From Marine group II euryarchaeote REDSEA-S11_B3N4 (GTDB taxonomy: Archaea > Thermoplasmatota > Poseidoniia > Poseidoniales > Thalassarchaeaceae): a stretch of DNA of 60,339 nucleotides. The position numbers and the translations under genes were made by a program. Under the pieces are notes generated by a model. That model saw only the letters and a program-made list of their open reading frames with translations, was not told where the DNA came from and searched no databases. Positions 56,604-60,339 of this stretch are shown here, piece by piece. The first letter of the stretch is position 1, and every line of letters begins with the position of its first letter. The DNA lies in NCBI GenBank assembly GCA_001628485.1, contig LURR01000003.1, positions 1 to 60,339 on the forward strand. The letters are read 5' to 3'.

Positions 56604-58352
56604 CTAGTGATTAACTCCCGTCCAAGTCTCCAGTGCGGCTGCGAACCTGTCCCAACCCTCTTTGTAGTACACGTCAAGGAGGTCGAACACGTCATCGTAG
56701 TGAGTGAGATCCCTGTCGCACATCCTCTGGATGGCCTCGGTCCTTCTCTGCAACTCATCGTAGATGTCTCGCTTGCTCCGGAATCCCATCCTAGGGGCAA
56801 TCTTGTTCTCCAGCATGTCCGACTGGAACATCCCTCTGAAGTAGACCTCGTCGGCCACAGGGTCCCACTCGAACATATTCCTGGTGAGGATTCCGTCGGC
56901 GGTCTTGTCGAATCCAATCACCTCGCTGACGCCGGTGATCCTCCTGGCTACGCCCCCTCCTGGGGCTTCGACCACTTCCTGGAAGATTGCGAAATTCAGG
57001 TTATCGAAGAATCGGGCTGGGACGTTGATCGGGTCTCCTGTGAATCGCTGGATTAGCTTGACGATGTTAGAGGCGTGAAAGGTACCGACCACGGGGTGCC
57101 CTGTCTGCATTGCTTGGAAGGCGATTGCACCCTCAACCCCCCTTATCTCCCCAATGATGATGTATCGGGGTCTGGATCTTAGTGCTGCCTTGAGCAGATC
57201 GAACATCTCAACACGGGAGTCCTCATTCTTTGAGTCCCTAGTGATTAGCCTCTGCCATATTGTGTGAGCCACCTTGACCTCAGGAGTGTCCTCTGCTGTG
57301 TATATCTTGACGTTGTGATCTATGAATGGCAGTACCGCATTCAGCGTGGTGGTCTTCCCGGAGGCGGTCTCCCCGGAGACCAGCATGGACATCCCGGACT
57401 CCAGACCAAGCCAGATGTATGCGGCCATCTGAGCTGAAAGTGTCTTCCACTTGATCAACTGGATTATGGATATGGTCTCCTCAGCGAACTTCCTTATGGT
57501 GAATGAAGAACCTTGGATAGATACGTCGTCGCTGTAGATAATGTTGATTCTGGATCCATCTAGCAGGGCACCGTCGACGATCGGCTTGCTGTCTGATACT
57601 GGCCTCCCGATCCTTTCTGACATTGACCTCAGGTACTTGGTGAGAAGCTCCTGGTCCTTGAATGCGATATTTGATGTCAGCATCGGGAAGACCTTGTGAT
57701 CCATGTTTATCCTAGACAGCCCGATCGAGTGTATGTCCTCCAGCATCTCGTCAGCTAACAGTGTCTCTAGAGGGCCGTTGTTAACCAGGTCCCTGACCAC
57801 CACGTACTTGAGACGGTCGAGTTGCTCTGGTGTGACTTTGATTGGGGCCTCCCCCATGCCTATTAGTTCCCTTGCCTGGTTCACAACTGGATTGGAGAGC
57901 AAGGATGACGAAGTGGTGGTGGTCATCTCGTCCATCATTTCGTGAATCATCGCGATGAATTCCGCGTCATTGTCGAATCGCTCCTTCTGTGGTGCGTCTC
58001 TGAGGAGCCTTTCCACGATTCTGTCTCTGATATCGTCCTCCTCCTCTGTGATTGTGGGCTCCAGCCCGAACCAGAAGGTGTTCCCTGCTCCTTCGGCTCC
58101 CTCAGGAGGGGAGTAAACATGTGCGAAGCAAGGGGGCTTAGTGGCGTAAATCAGGTTACGGGGGCTGACGCTCTTCGCATCCCTGTCTAGGGGTCCATAG
58201 TAAATCGGCCTGGACCCGTGCTCTGCCTCGAATTGCTCGACCCATTCTCGGATATGAGGGTACTCGGCCATGAGGCCTCCGAGGTCGCCGGGCTCGATAT
58301 TGAACTCTGGCTCTTTTCGGTCTTCCTCGTTGGACTCTTGCTCAGTAACCAT
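56604..58352 (-). CDS. arlI: Archaellum/type IV pilus secretion ATPase ArlI (FlaI)
   Basis: 582 residues. Secretion ATPase features are complete: the N-terminal domain, then Walker A SGETASGKTTTLN (about residue 327), the Asp box, Walker B IIIGEIRGVEG and the His box MQTGHPVVGTFHASNIV. It powers assembly and rotation of the archaellum with ArlJ and ArlH. The acidic first 30 residues (SNEEDRKEPEFNIEPGD) are unusual but consistent with a short extension. It starts 10 bp after the arlH stop. Confidence 0.96.
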   Translation of the reverse strand: MVTEQESNEEDRKEPEFNIEPGDLGGLMAEYPHIREWVEQFEAEHGSRPIYYGPLDRDAKSVSPRNLIYATKPPCFAHVYSPPEGAEGAGNTFWFGLEPTITEEEDDIRDRIVERLLRDAPQKERFDNDAEFIAMIHEMMDEMTTTTSSSLLSNPVVNQARELIGMGEAPIKVTPEQLDRLKYVVVRDLVNNGPLETLLADEMLEDIHSIGLSRINMDHKVFPMLTSNIAFKDQELLTKYLRSMSERIGRPVSDSKPIVDGALLDGSRINIIYSDDVSIQGSSFTIRKFAEETISIIQLIKWKTLSAQMAAYIWLGLESGMSMLVSGETASGKTTTLNAVLPFIDHNVKIYTAEDTPEVKVAHTIWQRLITRDSKNEDSRVEMFDLLKAALRSRPRYIIIGEIRGVEGAIAFQAMQTGHPVVGTFHASNIVKLIQRFTGDPINVPARFFDNLNFAIFQEVVEAPGGGVARRITGVSEVIGFDKTADGILTRNMFEWDPVADEVYFRGMFQSDMLENKIAPRMGFRSKRDIYDELQRRTEAIQRMCDRDLTHYDDVFDLLDVYYKEGWDRFAAALETWTGVNH

Positions 58353-58362
58353 TCAATCAACC

Positions 58363-59046
58363 TCATGCTACAGCTGTGATATCCACGATGAATCCCATCT
58401 CGGGCATTACCTTCCAGCCGATTCGCTCTGTAACTGGTCCCGCCGCACGAAGGAACCGGGTTACGCTGACGGTCCTGACAAGTTGTCCGCCGACGACTGC
58501 GGTCATCATATCCAGCACGACCTCAGCGGAGTTCTTCATATCCCTGAGGGTGTGGTCGTCCATCTCATCGGGATCGATTGTCAAAATCAGCGTGCGACCC
58601 TCTGATGTGAACTTCCGGAGAACCCGCAAAAGGTCCTTGCTAGGCATTTCATCTGGGACCAATTCTGAGGCTCTGTCAATTATAACCACGTCTGCCTCCT
58701 TCGAGGCCGGTGACTCAAGTAGGTTCAGCAGGCTTACTGGCTCTTCGGATGGTTCTGCAATCACGCCGAAGCTGGAAATAAGGTGGAAGGAGCCTTCGTC
58801 TATCCTCTTGTCCATGTAGTATCCTATGCTAGAGACCTGCTCAAGCCAGCCCCTGGTGGTCAGCTCGGTTGTGTATAGCGACACTTTGACGTCGTTTGCC
58901 GTCATTCCGAATGACATTCGCTGCCCCATTATGCTCTTGCCCGATCCTATTCCCCCGCAAACAAGCATCAGGGCCCTGTTCGGGATAGCGGTTCCCATGC
59001 TCTGGCCGAGGCTGTCCTGAATCACCCCGAACTCGAAATTATCCAC
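58363..59046 (-). CDS. arlH: Archaellum regulatory ATP-binding protein ArlH (FlaH)
   Basis: 227 residues from a GTG at 59046, just after the FlaG-like stop. RecA/KaiC-like fold: Walker A CGGIGSGKSIMGQR (about residue 34), Walker B ADVVIIDRASELV and a TLILTIDPDEMDDHTLRDM segment. ArlH binds ATP without strong hydrolysis and switches ArlI between assembly and rotation. The longer frame to 59118 overlaps the upstream gene and lacks homology, so the GTG is preferred. Position between the FlaG-like and arlI genes matches the euryarchaeal order. Confidence 0.9.
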   Translation of the reverse strand: MDNFEFGVIQDSLGQSMGTAIPNRALMLVCGGIGSGKSIMGQRMSFGMTANDVKVSLYTTELTTRGWLEQVSSIGYYMDKRIDEGSFHLISSFGVIAEPSEEPVSLLNLLESPASKEADVVIIDRASELVPDEMPSKDLLRVLRKFTSEGRTLILTIDPDEMDDHTLRDMKNSAEVVLDMMTAVVGGQLVRTVSVTRFLRAAGPVTERIGWKVMPEMGFIVDITAVA

Positions 59047-59047
59047 G

Positions 59048-59527
59048 TTAGCTTGTGACAAGTCTGACTTCCTCCGATACCGTGTGCGCCCCGGCGTATC
59101 CTGCGTCAGACGATACAACCGTTATTGTGATTATGACATCGTTGGTTCCCGTGTAGTCAAGGGTGTCGCTGGTGTCATCCACTGTGAACTGTACCACATC
59201 GCCAGGAATCCATGTGGTAGAGCCATCTGCGACTGAAACGGAAAGGGAGGTGGAAGCGATGAAGACCGCCACTGTATCAAGGTCTAGTTGGTTCTCACCA
59301 GAGTTCTGTAAATACAATGTCGTCGTCTTCTCCGCATTGTCCCAAGCGATGTTTAGGGGGTCATTAACCAAGGATGCTCGGGTCCTGACATCGGCAGCAC
59401 TCTCCTTACCCCTTTCTTCTAGTGCTGCGTCCATGTCGTCCCATGTTTCCAGTAGGACACCAGAGACTAGGCCCGCCACTATCAGTCCTGCGCAAAGCAG
59501 AATTATCTCTCCCGGTCCGTTTGCCAT
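59048..59527 (-). CDS. arlG: Archaellum stator protein ArlG (FlaG)-like
   Basis: 159 residues. A class III-like N-terminus (GEIILLCAGLIVAGLVSGVLL) forms one hydrophobic helix, followed by a beta-rich extracellular domain (TTTLYLQNSGENQLDLDTVAVFIAS, VVQFTVDDTSDTLDY, ITITVVSSDAG). The strand pattern is that of FlaF/FlaG proteins, which anchor the archaellum motor to the S-layer. Assignment to ArlG rests on its position directly before arlH. It overlaps neither neighbour after start correction. Confidence 0.8.
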   Translation of the reverse strand: MANGPGEIILLCAGLIVAGLVSGVLLETWDDMDAALEERGKESAADVRTRASLVNDPLNIAWDNAEKTTTLYLQNSGENQLDLDTVAVFIASTSLSVSVADGSTTWIPGDVVQFTVDDTSDTLDYTGTNDVIITITVVSSDAGYAGAHTVSEEVRLVTS

Positions 59528-59536
59528 TTTCTTCCC

Positions 59537-60262
59537 TCATGTTATTGTTACAGACTCCGCGTCGTTGTAATTGTATATAGCAAGGAAGGCCCGATCAGGA
59601 TCGTCTACTGCGTCGAATCCATGGGTGTTGGGGTCCAATGGAAAGGGGTTGGTTGATATTTGCTCGCCCGGAAAAAGATATTGATTGGTGCCGGAATAGT
59701 GATCGACGAACGGGGCAAACGGATTCCCTTGTATCGAAGACCCTGTGTCAGAGAAAGTAATGAAGATGTGTGATAAATCGACTGTCTCGGAACCTGTGTT
59801 TGTTATCGATATGGTGTTTTGATCGTGAATGGCGCCCACGGTGAAGTCTGCAGAGTTTGGGTTAGACCCGCAATCTATTGTGACGGTCTCCCCATCTGTA
59901 TACCCAGTTCCGGATATTAGGTTGATGCCAAAATTAATGACGTTGCCGGATGCATTGGCAATCACGTTCACCGAGGCTCCAGTACCAGAAATCGAACTCA
60001 CAAGATCGCACTGGGTGACCCCTGGCGTATATCCGCTACCAGCGTTGTTTGTGCCCGGCTCGCTGTAGGTTAGGAAATGGATGGGTCCGGTTGACTCCTG
60101 CTTGTCTGTTATGCTGACTATTTCCACCCGTGGCTCCGGAAGCTCATAATCTGCGTTCTTTATCGACTCGTTCACGCTGTCGACGAGTGAGACTGTGGCC
60201 ATTCCGAAAATCATTATGAAGACGGTGCCTACGACCATCGCAGCGACGCTAGAACCAGCCAA
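59537..60262 (-). CDS. arlF: Archaellum stator protein ArlF (FlaF)-like with inserted repeat module
   Basis: About 241 residues from a TTG at 60262, which has GGGAGGAT about 8 nt upstream and follows the stop of the preceding gene by 13 bp; the frame extends to another TTG at 60307, and an ATG occurs 8 codons later. One N-terminal helix (MVVGTVFIMIFGMATVSLV) precedes a beta domain ending in TISITNTGSETVDLSHIFITFSD, typical of FlaF. Between these (about residues 70-135) lies an insertion with two copies of a GSGYT/GTGYT-DG...VTxxDC-like motif. In other proteins such Gly-Tyr repeats are found in viral and surface adhesins. Assignment by order and fold; ArlG is the alternative. Confidence 0.7.
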   Translation of the reverse strand: MAGSSVAAMVVGTVFIMIFGMATVSLVDSVNESIKNADYELPEPRVEIVSITDKQESTGPIHFLTYSEPGTNNAGSGYTPGVTQCDLVSSISGTGASVNVIANASGNVINFGINLISGTGYTDGETVTIDCGSNPNSADFTVGAIHDQNTISITNTGSETVDLSHIFITFSDTGSSIQGNPFAPFVDHYSGTNQYLFPGEQISTNPFPLDPNTHGFDAVDDPDRAFLAIYNYNDAESVTIT

Positions 60263-60275
60263 TACCCCATCCTCC

Positions 60276-60339
60276 CTAGGGAGTCCCCTGAGCCCTCCAA
60301 GCCTCAATCATGGCGGCGAACGTCAGCAGTGTCCTGTTG
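60276..60339 (-). CDS. C-terminal end of an upstream archaellum-region gene (partial)
   Basis: The window ends inside an open frame read on the minus strand whose stop TAG is at 60276-60278. The visible C-terminus ends in TFAAMIEAWRAQGTP. It is followed 13 bp later by the proposed arlF start. Its identity cannot be read; order suggests an archaellum accessory gene such as the D/E component. Confidence 0.5.
   Translation of the reverse strand, partial: NRTLLTFAAMIEAWRAQGTP

Overview
The window reads as a piece of a planktonic euryarchaeal chromosome, most likely Marine Group II (Candidatus Poseidoniales). The information-processing genes are archaeal: DNA polymerase D large subunit, the uS13-uS4-uS11-RpoD cluster, type II methionine aminopeptidase, pantoate kinase and an archaellum cluster (arlF-G-H-I-J and the prepilin peptidase). 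They sit among bacterial-type metabolic genes: homodimeric pyruvate dehydrogenase E1, class II fumarase, MaeB malic enzyme, ATP-type PEP carboxykinase, a bacterial-type leucyl-tRNA synthetase and a Grx4/BolA pair. The assignment is inference from gene content; no rRNA is present. Several promoters place a TATA-like box about 25-35 nt before the start codon, suggesting leaderless or short-leader transcripts.

Layout. 1-9933 (minus): a secreted Asp-rich (thrombospondin type 3) protein ending in a Gly-Gln dipeptide tract, a small zinc-ribbon membrane protein, and a 2867-residue surface protein of propeller repeats and FN3 domains anchored by one C-terminal helix. 10123-14021: malic enzyme and PEP carboxykinase, tail to tail with overlapping stop codons. 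14148-20232 (plus): a 1242-residue polytopic membrane protein, a signal-anchored protein and a THUMP-like methyltransferase. 20292-23712 (plus): ribosomal proteins, RNA polymerase subunit D and pantoate kinase. 23716-28021 (minus): leuS, a DCC-family thiol protein and a homologue of the eukaryotic CDIN1 nuclease family. 28095-33763: an MBL hydrolase, then (minus) a zinc-ribbon/TPR protein, a GNAT, aceE and a LETM1-like protein. 33891-38004 (plus): UPF1-like helicase, RDD protein, Sua5 and methionine aminopeptidase. 38204-43218: DMT transporter, Grx4, BolA, pentose-phosphate epimerase, thioredoxin, a STAND-type regulator and a ferritin-like protein. 43320-45924 (plus): M32 carboxypeptidase and a PQQ-like propeller protein. 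45925-46628: no credible gene, but a GC-rich, highly structured transcript-like segment. 46629-49797 (minus): fumarase with an N-terminal ribbon-helix-helix domain, cyclophilin, CsaA-like protein and PyrE. 49925-53758 (plus): polymerase D large subunit. 53751-60339 (minus): archaellum biogenesis genes.

The metabolic genes outline a heterotrophic C3/C4 network: pyruvate to acetyl-CoA (AceE, whose E2/E3 partners are not here), malate to pyruvate (MaeB), oxaloacetate to PEP (PckA) and fumarate to malate (FumC). The strongest candidates for something undescribed are the structured RNA at about 46018-46590 (GNRA and UUCG tetraloops on the plus strand, its own TATA-like box, no recognised RNase P or SRP signature) and the ribbon-helix-helix/fumarase fusion, whose promoter carries two TATTAATA palindromes 11 bp apart, consistent with a self-regulating enzyme.
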